From Streptomyces formicae (GTDB taxonomy: Bacteria; Actinomycetota; Actinomycetes; Streptomycetales; Streptomycetaceae), in contig NZ_CP071872.1 of assembly GCF_022647665.1 (NCBI RefSeq), positions 5,766,001-5,830,000 on the forward strand: a stretch of DNA of 64,000 nt, given 5' to 3'. Positions 8,577-18,515 of the stretch are shown here, piece after piece. Each line of letters starts with the position of its first letter. Within the stretch, counting starts at the first letter, position 1. A program made the translations under genes and the position numbers. A model generated the notes under the pieces. The model made no database searches. It saw only the letters and a list, made by a program, of their open reading frames with translations, and had not been told where the DNA came from.

Positions 8577-10681
8577 TCCGTGCTTCCCCCGTCCTCGTCC
8601 TCGCTCGTGTCTGCTGCCGATGCCCGGTCGTCCGCGTCATCTTCAATGATCTCTCCTGTCGCCGTGTTCACGGCGGGCGCGGCCGGGGCCGCCTGGGCCA
8701 GGGCCACGGCGACGGACTCCGCCGTCTTCCGCCCCATCCCCGGCACCTCGCAGATCTGCTCGATTGTCGCCTGTCGCAGCCGCTTCACCGAGCCGAAGTG
8801 CTTGATCAGGGCCTGCTTGCGGGTCTCGCCCAGGCCGGGCACGGCGTCGAGCGGGCTGGTCCGCAGCCGTTTGGTGCGCTTGGAGCGCTGGTAGCGGATC
8901 GCGAAGTCGTGCGCCGTGTCGCGGACGCGCTGTATGAGGTACAGCCCTTCGCTGGAGCGGGGCAGCACGACCGGGTCGTCCTCGCCCGGCAGCCAGACCT
9001 CCTCCATCCGCTTGGCGATCCCGCACACCGCGACATCGTCGATGCCCAGCTCGTCCAGGGCCCGCTGCGCGGCGGCGACCTGCGGCTGCCCGCCGTCGAC
9101 GAGCACGAGCTGCGGCGGGTACGCGAACCGCTTCGGCCTGCCGTTCTCCTCCGCGGCCGTGGTCGGGACGACCTCGCCGCTCACACCGTCCGCGCCACCC
9201 ACGCCGGTCCCGCCGCTCAAACCGTTCCCGTCACTCAGGCCGTCACTCAGGCCGTCTTCGGCGGTCCACTCCCCCGTCTTCTCCTTCTCGGCGAGATAGC
9301 GCTTGAAGCGGCGGCTGATCACCTCGTGCATCGACCGGACGTCGTCCTGGCCCTCGAAGCCCTTGATCTGGAAGCGCCGGTACTCGCTCTTCCGCGGCAG
9401 CCCGTCCTCGAAGACGACCATGGAGGCCACCACGTCCTCCCCTTGGAGGTGCGAGATGTCGAAGCATTCGATCCGCAGCGGCGCCGAGTCCAGGTCCAGC
9501 GCCACCGCGATCTCCTCAAGGGCCCGGGAGCGGGTGGTGAGGTCGCTGGCACGCTTCGTCTTGTGCAGGACGAGGGCCTGCTGTGCATTGCGCCCGACCG
9601 TCTCCATCAGGTCCTTCTTGTCGCCGCGCTGCGGGATGCGCAGCGACACGGCCGATCCGCGCCGGCCGCTGAGCCACTGGGTGACCGCGGCGAGATCGTC
9701 GGGGAGGGCCGGGACGAGGACCTCCTTGGGGACCGCGTCGCCGGTCTCGTCGCCGTACAGCTGCTGCAGGGCGTGCTCGACCAGGCCGGCCGTGTCGACC
9801 GCCTCGACCTTGTCGGTGACCCAGCCGCGCTGGCCGCGCACCCGTCCGCCCCGCACGTGGAAGATCTGGACGGCGGCCTCGAGCTCGTCCTCGGCGACGG
9901 CGATGAGATCGGCGTCGGTGGCGTCGGCCAGCACCACCGCGTTCTTCTCCATGGCCCGCTTGAGGGCCTCTATGTCGTCGCGGAGCCGGGCCGCCCGCTC
10001 GTACTCCATCTCCTCGGCCGCCGCCAGCATGTCCTTCTCCAGGCGCCGGATGTAGGTGCCGGTGCGGCCGGTCATGAAGTCGCAGAAGTCCTCGGCCAGT
10101 TCGCGGTGCTCCTGCGGCGTCACCCGCGCCACGCAGGGGGCCGAGCACTTGCCGATGTAGCCGAGCAGACAGGGCCGGCCGGTCCGCGCGGCGTTCTTGA
10201 ACACCCCGGCGGAGCAGGTCCGTACGGGAAAGACGCGGAGCATCAGGTCGACGGTCTCGCGGATGGCCCATGCGTGCCCGTACGGGCCGAAGTAGCGCAC
10301 GCCCTTCTTCTTGGCACCGCGCATCACCTGGACCCGCGGGAACTCCTCGTTCATCGTCACGGCGAGATACGGATAGCTCTTGTCGTCCCGGTACTTGACG
10401 TTGAAGCGGGGGTCGTACTCCTTGATCCAGGAGTACTCCAGCTGAAGCGCCTCCACCTCGGTGGAGACCACCGTCCACTCCACGGAGGCCGCGGTCGTGA
10501 CCATCGTGCGCGTGCGCGGGTGCAGACTCGCCAGGTCCTGGAAGTAGTTGGCGAGCCGCTGCCGCAGGCTCTTCGCCTTGCCGACGTAGATCACCCGGCG
10601 GTGCTCGTCACGGAACCTGTAGACCCCTGGCGAGTCGGGGATCTGTCCCGGCTTGGGACGGTAGCTGGAGGGGTCTGCCAT
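8573..10681 (-). CDS. uvrC: Excinuclease ABC subunit C
   Basis: Nuclease of nucleotide excision repair, cutting both sides of a lesion after UvrAB loading. It has 702 residues. The N-terminal GIY-YIG domain shows GVYRF...RRVIYVGKAKSL (residues 19-38), a UVR coiled-coil motif binding UvrB lies near 215-245 (AAEEMEYERAARLRDDIEALKRA), an RNase H-like domain follows, and tandem helix-hairpin-helix motifs close it (PGLGETRKQALIKHFGSV, VPGMGRKTAESVA). A Gly/Ser-rich insert (GLSDGLSDGNGLSGG) sits near residue 470. ATG 10679-10681 was chosen because a damage-type -10 (TAGGGT) lies 7 bases upstream, giving a leaderless mRNA; the frame is open much further upstream but lacks family similarity there. 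First gene of the chain to rapZ, yvcK and whiA. Confidence 0.97.
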   Translation of the reverse strand: MADPSSYRPKPGQIPDSPGVYRFRDEHRRVIYVGKAKSLRQRLANYFQDLASLHPRTRTMVTTAASVEWTVVSTEVEALQLEYSWIKEYDPRFNVKYRDDKSYPYLAVTMNEEFPRVQVMRGAKKKGVRYFGPYGHAWAIRETVDLMLRVFPVRTCSAGVFKNAARTGRPCLLGYIGKCSAPCVARVTPQEHRELAEDFCDFMTGRTGTYIRRLEKDMLAAAEEMEYERAARLRDDIEALKRAMEKNAVVLADATDADLIAVAEDELEAAVQIFHVRGGRVRGQRGWVTDKVEAVDTAGLVEHALQQLYGDETGDAVPKEVLVPALPDDLAAVTQWLSGRRGSAVSLRIPQRGDKKDLMETVGRNAQQALVLHKTKRASDLTTRSRALEEIAVALDLDSAPLRIECFDISHLQGEDVVASMVVFEDGLPRKSEYRRFQIKGFEGQDDVRSMHEVISRRFKRYLAEKEKTGEWTAEDGLSDGLSDGNGLSGGTGVGGADGVSGEVVPTTAAEENGRPKRFAYPPQLVLVDGGQPQVAAAQRALDELGIDDVAVCGIAKRMEEVWLPGEDDPVVLPRSSEGLYLIQRVRDTAHDFAIRYQRSKRTKRLRTSPLDAVPGLGETRKQALIKHFGSVKRLRQATIEQICEVPGMGRKTAESVAVALAQAAPAAPAVNTATGEIIEDDADDRASAADTSEDEDGGSTE

Positions 10682-10688
10682 ACCGCCC

Positions 10689-10711
10689 ACCCTACTGGCG
10701 GACACCGACAA
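10689..10711 (-). promoter_or_regulatory. RecA-NDp (PafBC-type) damage promoter of uvrC
   Basis: On the minus strand TTGTCGGTG (10711-10703), 8 bases, then TAGGGT (10694-10689), then 7 bases to the uvrC ATG. This exactly fits TTGTCRGTG-N8-TANNNT, the RecA-independent DNA-damage promoter of mycobacteria recognised through PafBC. The transcript would be leaderless. Confidence 0.85.
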
Positions 10712-10754
10712 GGCGGCTCCGCCCGGAGTCCTGCGCAGGCTCTGGGGACCGCGG

Positions 10755-11183
10755 TTACGCCTTCGGGCCCGCGACGAGCTTTCCGCCCTCGACGGTGACC
10801 GGGACCTCGGGGAGCGGGACGGTCGCCGGACCGCGCACGGCCTCGCCGGTGGTGATGTCGAAGCGGCTGCCGTGGCAGGGACAGTTGCCCTCGGTGCCCT
10901 CCACCTTGTCCAGGACGCAGCCGGCGTGGGTGCACTGGGCGCTGAACGCCCGGTACTCGCCCTCCGCGGGGCGGTGCACGACGAGGCGCTGCTCGCGGTA
11001 GAGCCTGGTGCCGCCGACCGGGACGGCGTCCGCGGCACCGAGGTCGACCGGCGCGGTCGGGGTCGGGACCTGGGCGTGGCCGAGCTTGGACTCGGTGGAG
11101 CAGGCGGCGGCGCCCAGCCCGGCGGCCCCGGCGAGGGCGACGCCTTTCAGCAGGGTGCGGCGGGCGGCGGGCTGGCCGGACAT
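10755..11183 (-). CDS. Rieske [2Fe-2S] protein, Tat-exported lipoprotein
   Basis: Small stand-alone Rieske ferredoxin of 142 residues, presumably an electron carrier on the outer face of the membrane; its redox partner is unknown. The N-terminus has a twin-arginine signal (ARRTLLKG) and a hydrophobic stretch ending in a lipobox-like GAAAC, so it is probably a Tat-exported lipoprotein. The cluster ligands are CTHAGC and CPCHGSRFD (Cys-His pairs about 18 residues apart). ATG 11181-11183 begins the signal peptide. It lies upstream of uvrC on the same strand with 73 bases between them, but uvrC has its own promoter there, so they need not be co-transcribed. Confidence 0.9.
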   Translation of the reverse strand: MSGQPAARRTLLKGVALAGAAGLGAAACSTESKLGHAQVPTPTAPVDLGAADAVPVGGTRLYREQRLVVHRPAEGEYRAFSAQCTHAGCVLDKVEGTEGNCPCHGSRFDITTGEAVRGPATVPLPEVPVTVEGGKLVAGPKA

Positions 11184-11280
11184 GGGGGCTCCACTGGTCG
11201 GGGGGTGGGGGGTGGGGGCTGGTGCGGGTGACAGATCCTCGGTGCAGACCCGACGATACCGGCGCAGATCACGGCGCCCG

Positions 11281-11381
11281 GGGCGGGGTGCAGTGGCCGG
11301 GGGCGGTGGCCGGAGGGCCGGGGGCCGTAGCCGGAGGGCGAGGGGCACCAGCCGGCGGGCGAGGGGCGTCGGCCGGATGCG
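11281..11381. repeat. Imperfect tandem repeat, unit about 21 bases, upstream of the Rieske gene
   Basis: Between the divergent Rieske and pfkB genes, three diverged copies of a G-rich unit (like AGCCGGAGGGCGAGGGGCA) run through this stretch. It is noncoding and lies between the two promoters. Function unknown. Confidence 0.5.
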
Positions 11382-11420
11382 TACTGCCGCCGAGCGGAAG
11401 GATGAGTTACGTTTTCCGCC

Positions 11421-12353
11421 GTGATCGTCGTCGCCGGTGAGTCCCTGATCGATCTGGTCCCCCAGCGGTCCGCGTCCGACGGCCGGCCACGGGACGAACC
11501 GCTGCCCGCACTGCTGCCGCGCCTCGGCGGCGGCCCGTACAACACGGCCGTCGCGCTCGGACGGCTCGGCGCGCCCGTCACCTTCTGCTCCCGGGTCTCG
11601 ACGGACGGTTTCGGCGAGGCGCTGCTGGGCGGGCTGCGCGCGGCGGGCGTCGGGACGGCGCTGGTCCAGCGCGGGCCGGAGCCGACGACGCTCGCGGTCG
11701 CCGCGATCGGGGCGGACGGCTCGGCGGGGTTCGGCTTCTACGCGGCCGACAGCGCGGACCGGCTCTTCGAGCTGCCGCCCGCGCTGCCCGCCGAGGTGCG
11801 CGCGCTGGCCCTCGGGACCTGTTCGCTGGTGCTGGAGCCGGGAGCGACCGCGTACGAGGCGCTGCTGCGGCGTGAGGCGGCGCGCGGGGTCTTCACGCTG
11901 CTCGACCCGAACATCCGGCCGGGGCTGATCCCGGATCCCGACGCGTACCGGGCGCGGTTCGCGGGCTGGCTGCCGTCGGTGTCGCTGCTGAAGCTCTCCG
12001 AGGAGGACGCCAAGTGGCTCGGCGGCGGCCCGGAGCGGTGGCTCGCGGGCGCGGGCCCGGAGGCGGTGGTGCTGACCCGCGGCGAGCGGGGGCTCACGGT
12101 CTTCACGCGAGGTGGGACGGAGGTCTCCGTTCCGGCGGCCCCGGTGCGCGTCGCCGACACCATCGGGGCGGGTGACACGGTCAACGCGGCGCTCCTCCAC
12201 GACCTGTCGCGCCGCGGCGCCCTCTCACCGGGCACCCTGACCGCCCTGCCGGCGCCCGCCTGGACCGAGGTCCTCACCTTCGCGGCCCGTGCCGCCGCCG
12301 TGACCTGCTCCCGCACGGGCGCGGAACCGCCGTTCGCCGCGGAACTGGAATAG
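11421..12353 (+). CDS. PfkB-family carbohydrate kinase (fructokinase-like)
   Basis: Ribokinase-fold sugar kinase of 310 residues; substrate unknown, with fructokinase the best guess from overall similarity. It opens with VVAGESLIDLVP, has the sugar-binding LGGGPYNTAVALGRLG near residues 35-50, and the catalytic/anion-hole signature DTIGAGDTVNAALL near 247-260. The start is GTG 11421. A TACGTT hexamer lies 7 bases upstream (11408-11413), so the mRNA may be leaderless; the purine-rich GGAAGGATGAG before it is too far away for a normal ribosome-binding site. It runs towards uvrA and the two share a strong hairpin terminator. Confidence 0.9.
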   Translation: MIVVAGESLIDLVPQRSASDGRPRDEPLPALLPRLGGGPYNTAVALGRLGAPVTFCSRVSTDGFGEALLGGLRAAGVGTALVQRGPEPTTLAVAAIGADGSAGFGFYAADSADRLFELPPALPAEVRALALGTCSLVLEPGATAYEALLRREAARGVFTLLDPNIRPGLIPDPDAYRARFAGWLPSVSLLKLSEEDAKWLGGGPERWLAGAGPEAVVLTRGERGLTVFTRGGTEVSVPAAPVRVADTIGAGDTVNAALLHDLSRRGALSPGTLTALPAPAWTEVLTFAARAAAVTCSRTGAEPPFAAELE

Positions 12354-12407
12354 CCGCGGCGGCTTTCCCGGCCGCGTACGGGCTCCTGGGCCGCGTACGA
12401 CCAATGG

Positions 12408-12438
12408 CCCCCGTCACGGCCGGCGGCCGTGACGGGGG
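12408..12438. terminator. Bidirectional terminator between pfkB and uvrA
   Basis: CCCCCGTCACGGCC (12408-12421) and its exact complement at 12425-12438 form a 14-bp stem with a 3-base loop in the 137-base convergent spacer. A second perfect stem, CTGCGGCC (12450-12457) with GGCCGCAG (12467-12474), follows towards uvrA. Together they should stop transcription from both sides. Confidence 0.85.
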
Positions 12439-12449
12439 GGGCCGGAACC

Positions 12450-12474
12450 CTGCGGCCGGGGCCGGTGGCCGCAG
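12450..12474. terminator. Second hairpin between pfkB and uvrA
   Basis: Perfect 8-bp stem CTGCGGCC / GGCCGCAG with a 9-base loop, 16 bases before the uvrA stop codon; probably the uvrA-side part of a tandem terminator. Confidence 0.6.
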
Positions 12475-12490
12475 GCTCGGGGCGCCGGGC

Positions 12491-15475
<2,985 letters not shown>

Positions 15476-15576
15476 GCCGGGTCCGCACCTTTCTTGAGTC
15501 TTGAGAGAGGTCGTGAGAAGCGGGGCACGCCCCGGTCCCGGACCGCTCCAGGCTAGGGGGCCGCGAGATCGATGAC

Positions 15577-15600
15577 TGCCTGACGAATGGAATGCCTGAC
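15577..15600. repeat. Direct repeat TGCCTGAC in the uvrA / MDMPI divergent region
   Basis: TGCCTGAC occurs at 15577-15584 and 15593-15600, 16 bases apart, about 100 bases before uvrA. It may be a regulator site; nothing else supports it. Confidence 0.3.
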
Positions 15601-15664
15601 TACCAAGGATGCCTCCACCGAGCCTATAGCACGCGCATTCGATTTTCGGAGGCGGTCGGGCAGC

Positions 15665-15693
15665 TTCACCCGAACGTGTGGCGGGGCTATCGT
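15665..15693 (+). promoter_or_regulatory. Promoter of the MDMPI gene, leaderless type
   Basis: TTCACC (15665-15670), 17 bases, TATCGT (15688-15693), then 7 bases to the ATG at 15701. Spacing fits a SigA/HrdB-type promoter with the start site at or next to the start codon. Confidence 0.55.
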
Positions 15694-15700
15694 CGGCCGC

Positions 15701-16390
15701 ATGATCGATCCTGTGCGCGACCTGACCTCTGTACGCGAGGCGACCGAACGGCTCCTCGGCGCAGCCGCCGGACTGGACAACGCGGCGGCCGCCGAGCCGT
15801 CACGGCTCCCCGGCTGGAGCCGCGGACATGTGCTGGCCCACATCGCCCGAAACGCGGACGCCCTCGTGAACGTCTTCGAAGGCCGCCCCATGTACGAGAG
15901 CGCCGTGGCCCGCGAGGCGGACATCGAGCGGGACGCGCCGAGGCCGCTCGCCGTCCAGCTCGACGACGTACGCGCCTCCGGCGAGCGCTTCCAGTCCGCG
16001 GGCGCGGCGGACGCCGACTGGTCGCGCGTCGTGGAGCTCCGCAACGGCGTGAGGGACGCCGCGGCCCGGGTCCCGTTCCGGCGTCTGATCGAGGTCGAGC
16101 TGCACCACGTGGATCTGGGGATCGGGTACGAGCTGGAGGATCTGCCCGCGGAGTTCACCGAGCGCGAGATCGGCTTCCTCGCCGAGCGGTTCGCGGGGCA
16201 CAAGGACGTGCCGGCCACCGATGTCGCCGCCGACGACGGCCGGAAGTGGACGACGGGCGGCGGCGCGCAGGGCGGTCCGGTCGTGGTCCGGGGAGCCGCC
16301 GCCGACCTGCTCGGCTGGCTGTGCGGGCGCCGGGACGGCTCGGCGCTGAAGGTCGCAGGCGGGCCGCTTCCGGTGCTGCCGCCGCTGTAG
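15701..16390 (+). CDS. Maleylpyruvate-isomerase-family (MDMPI) mycothiol-type protein
   Basis: Protein of 229 residues with the DinB-like helical bundle of mycothiol-dependent maleylpyruvate isomerases (MDMPI N-terminal domain), seen in LPGWSRGHVLAHIARNADALVNV (residues 30-52), which carries a metal-ligand-type His; further candidate ligands are in VELHHVDLG near 130. The family binds mycothiol or performs thiol-dependent detoxification; the substrate here is unknown. No ribosome-binding site precedes the ATG at 15701, but a promoter -10 lies 7 bases upstream, consistent with leaderless translation. The MBL hydrolase follows 21 bases later, a pairing that suggests joint thiol-adduct or glyoxalase-like metabolism. 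Confidence 0.85.
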   Translation: MIDPVRDLTSVREATERLLGAAAGLDNAAAAEPSRLPGWSRGHVLAHIARNADALVNVFEGRPMYESAVAREADIERDAPRPLAVQLDDVRASGERFQSAGAADADWSRVVELRNGVRDAAARVPFRRLIEVELHHVDLGIGYELEDLPAEFTEREIGFLAERFAGHKDVPATDVAADDGRKWTTGGGAQGGPVVVRGAAADLLGWLCGRRDGSALKVAGGPLPVLPPL

Positions 16391-16411
16391 TCGGCTGAGT
16401 ACGCTGACCCC

Positions 16412-17068
16412 ATGACATACAGCGGAGCGGTGAAGGTCGGCGGTCCTGCGGATGTGCACGAGCTCAAGGACCTGATGATCTCCAAGGTCGCGGTCGGACC
16501 GATGGACAACAACGCGTATCTGCTGCGCTGCCGGACCACCGGCGAGCAGCTGCTGATCGACGCGGCCAACGAGCCCGAGACCCTGCTCCGGATGATCGGT
16601 GACGACGGCATCGTGGCCGTCGTCACCACCCACCGGCACGCCGACCACTGGCAGGCGCTGGCCGAGGTGGTCCGGGCCACGGGGGCCCGTACGTACGCCG
16701 GGCGTCACGACGCCGAGGGCATCCCGGTGCCGACCGACGTGCCGGTCGAGGACGGCGACACGATCCGGGTCGGCCGGGTCGAGCTCACGGCCCGCCGACT
16801 GGTCGGCCACACCCCCGGGTCCATCGCGCTGATCTACGACGACCCGCACGGCCACCCGCACGTCTTCACCGGTGACTGCCTCTTCCCCGGTGGGGTCGGC
16901 AACACCCACAAGAACGCAGATGCCTTCGCCAGCCTGATCCACGACGTGGAGACGAAGCTCTTCGACGCGCTCGCGGACGAGACCTGGGTCTACCCGGGTC
17001 ACGGCAACGACACGACGCTGGGCGCCGAGCGGCCGCACCTGCCGGAGTGGCGGACGCGCGGCTGGTGA
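16412..17068 (+). CDS. MBL-fold metallo-hydrolase (glyoxalase II-like)
   Basis: Metallo-beta-lactamase-fold hydrolase of 218 residues. The dinuclear metal motif THRHADHW lies at residues 72-79, followed by GHTPGS (about 134), GDCLFPGGVGNT (about 154) and the C-terminal YPGHG (about 195), the order seen in hydroxyacylglutathione hydrolases and relatives. In an actinomycete the natural thiol would be mycothiol. It follows the MDMPI gene closely. A TACGCT hexamer 6 bases before the ATG (16400-16405) suggests it also has its own leaderless transcript. Exact substrate not assignable. Confidence 0.88.
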   Translation: MTYSGAVKVGGPADVHELKDLMISKVAVGPMDNNAYLLRCRTTGEQLLIDAANEPETLLRMIGDDGIVAVVTTHRHADHWQALAEVVRATGARTYAGRHDAEGIPVPTDVPVEDGDTIRVGRVELTARRLVGHTPGSIALIYDDPHGHPHVFTGDCLFPGGVGNTHKNADAFASLIHDVETKLFDALADETWVYPGHGNDTTLGAERPHLPEWRTRGW

Positions 17069-17180
17069 TCCGGGGGGGCGGGTGCCGCGTTTCCCGCCCG
17101 TCACTCCCGGGTGACCCTTGGCACTTGGACACTTCCGGGTGCCCCTCGGGGCGTCGCCGCGTATCCGACATGGCACGCGG

Positions 17181-17213
17181 CAGCGGCCGGGCTGCTGAGC
17201 AGCCCGGCCGCTG
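17181..17213. terminator. Bidirectional terminator between the MBL hydrolase and terC
   Basis: A perfect 15-bp stem: 17181-17195 pairs with 17199-17213 (CAGCGGCCGGGCTGC and its complement) around a TGA loop. The two genes converge here, so it should serve both. Confidence 0.88.
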
Positions 17214-17236
17214 TCATGCGTCCGTGTGCAGGACCG

Positions 17237-18250
17237 TCAGGCCCCGATGCTGTCCTTCTCGGCGCTGTCCGTCTCGGCCGCCGCCGCGGACTGCTCCGCC
17301 TCACGCTGCTCCTGCTTCTTCGAGGCGATGAGGCTGGTGATCGTGGTGACGATCAGGACGCCGCAGATGACCGCCAGCGAGAACGGGATGGAGATCTCGG
17401 GGACGTGCACCCCGGACTCGTGCAGCGCGTGCAGCACCAGCTTGACGCCGATGAAGCCGAGGATCACCGACAGGCCGTAGCTGAGGTGGACCAGCTTCTT
17501 GAGGAGTCCGCCGATCAGGAAGTACAGCTGGCGCAGACCCATCAGGGCGAAGGCGTTGGCCGTGAAGACGATGTACGGGTCCTGGGTCAGGCCGAAGATC
17601 GCGGGGATGGAGTCCAGCGCGAACAGCACGTCGGTGGTGCCGATGGCGAGCATGACCACCATCAGCGGGGTCAGGATGCGCTTGCCGTTGACGCGGATGA
17701 AGAGCTTCGTGCCGTGGTACTTGTCCGCGACGCCGAACTTCTTCTCGATGGACTTGAGGAGACGGTTCTCCTCGAACTCGTCCTCGTCCTCGTCGGAGCG
17801 CGCCTCCTGGATGAGCTTCCAGGCGGTGTAGATCAGGAACGCGCCGAAGATGAAGAACACCCACGAGAAGCTGGCGATGATCGCGGCGCCCGCGGCGATG
17901 AAGATCGCCCGCAGGACCAGGGCGATCAGCACACCGACGAGCAGCACCCGCTGCTGGAGGTGGGACGGCACCGAGAACTTCGCCATGATCAGGACGAAGA
18001 CGAAGAGGTTGTCGACGCTGAGCGACTTCTCCGTGATGAAGCCTGCGAAGAACTCGCCGGATGCCTGGCTCTCGCCTGCCACCAGCAGGCCCACGCCGAA
18101 CAGCGCGGCGAGGACGATCCAGACGATCGTCCAGATTCCGGCTTCCTTGATCGACACATCGTGCGGCTTGCGCCCGATGAAGAAGTCGACCGCGATCAGG
18201 GCGACCAGACCAAGAATGGTCAGCACCCACAGGTTCAATGAAACGTCCAC
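17237..18250 (-). CDS. terC: TerC-family integral membrane protein (Mn exporter / tellurite-type)
   Basis: Polytopic membrane protein of 337 residues with about nine hydrophobic segments. The family includes TerC (tellurium resistance) and Alx/MeeF/MeeY manganese exporters. Family motifs are visible: an N-terminal segment with LVALIAVDFFIGRK, the acidic ITEKSLSVDNLFVFV (Glu/Asp inside the membrane) and the second copy TDVLFALDSIPAIFGLT. A charged cytoplasmic loop (EARSDEDEDEFEENR) separates the halves. The start is GTG 18248-18250 with GGAGG four bases upstream. A yybP-ykoY riboswitch precedes it, which points to manganese as the physiological signal. The neighbouring TerD genes suggest a shared metal-stress role. 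Confidence 0.93.
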   Translation of the reverse strand: MDVSLNLWVLTILGLVALIAVDFFIGRKPHDVSIKEAGIWTIVWIVLAALFGVGLLVAGESQASGEFFAGFITEKSLSVDNLFVFVLIMAKFSVPSHLQQRVLLVGVLIALVLRAIFIAAGAAIIASFSWVFFIFGAFLIYTAWKLIQEARSDEDEDEFEENRLLKSIEKKFGVADKYHGTKLFIRVNGKRILTPLMVVMLAIGTTDVLFALDSIPAIFGLTQDPYIVFTANAFALMGLRQLYFLIGGLLKKLVHLSYGLSVILGFIGVKLVLHALHESGVHVPEISIPFSLAVICGVLIVTTITSLIASKKQEQREAEQSAAAAETDSAEKDSIGA

Positions 18251-18254
18251 TGCG

Positions 18255-18262
18255 CCTCCGGC
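18255..18262 (-). promoter_or_regulatory. terC ribosome-binding site able to pair with the riboswitch closing strand
   Basis: Minus-strand GCCGGAGG contains the terC Shine-Dalgarno GGAGG. It is the exact complement of CCTCCGGC at 18300-18293, the 3' strand of riboswitch helix P1. The two pairings exclude each other, giving a simple translational ON switch when Mn stabilises the aptamer (inference). Confidence 0.7.
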
Positions 18263-18292
18263 GTCGTACGGCTACTGATCAGCGTCGTCGCT

Positions 18293-18417
18293 GCCGGAGG
18301 TCTCTTCCACCCGGGCGGCATGCTGCTGCCGCACCTCGGGCCGGCGCCCCGGGACTGGTCTGTGTCTGCCGTCCGTATTGACGGGCACGCCGCACGTGGG
18401 AGTACTCCCCTCCGCGC
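18293..18417 (-). promoter_or_regulatory. yybP-ykoY (manganese) riboswitch upstream of terC
   Basis: About 125 bases of terC leader carry the conserved pieces of this aptamer in order on the minus strand: CGGAGG (P1 5' strand, 18414-18409) running into GGGGAGTA (18410-18403), then CCGTCAATACGG (18384-18373), then GGAAGAGACC (18308-18299) leading into CCTCCGGC (P1 3' strand). CGGAGG and CCTCCG pair exactly. The class senses Mn(II) and often sits before TerC/Alx or MntP genes, which fits the downstream gene. It is the best-supported noncoding RNA in the window. Confidence 0.85.
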
Positions 18418-18422
18418 AAAGA

Positions 18423-18475
18423 ACAGTACAGGAAAGACCAAAGAAAGGTAAAGACGGGGGTAATGTAAGCGTCAA
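18423..18475 (-). promoter_or_regulatory. Probable terC promoter region
   Basis: A locally AT-rich stretch just upstream of the riboswitch. Minus-strand candidates are TTGACG (18475-18470) with TACCTT (18450-18445) at 19-base spacing, or TACTGT (18428-18423), which would put the start site near the 5' end of the aptamer. Confidence 0.4.
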
Positions 18476-18515
18476 ATAAGCAGGTCGGAGCCGGTGTGCG
18501 GAAGGGCTTCCCCGA

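Noticed and set aside
10682..12200. Upstream extensions of the uvrC and Rieske reading frames
   Set aside because: Open only because of high GC; no family similarity, and good starts and promoters lie at the accepted positions.
15670..15682. CGAACGTGTG as a LexA (SOS) box near uvrA
   Set aside because: Only one half-site; the second half does not form GTTCG, and it lies more than 190 bases from uvrA.
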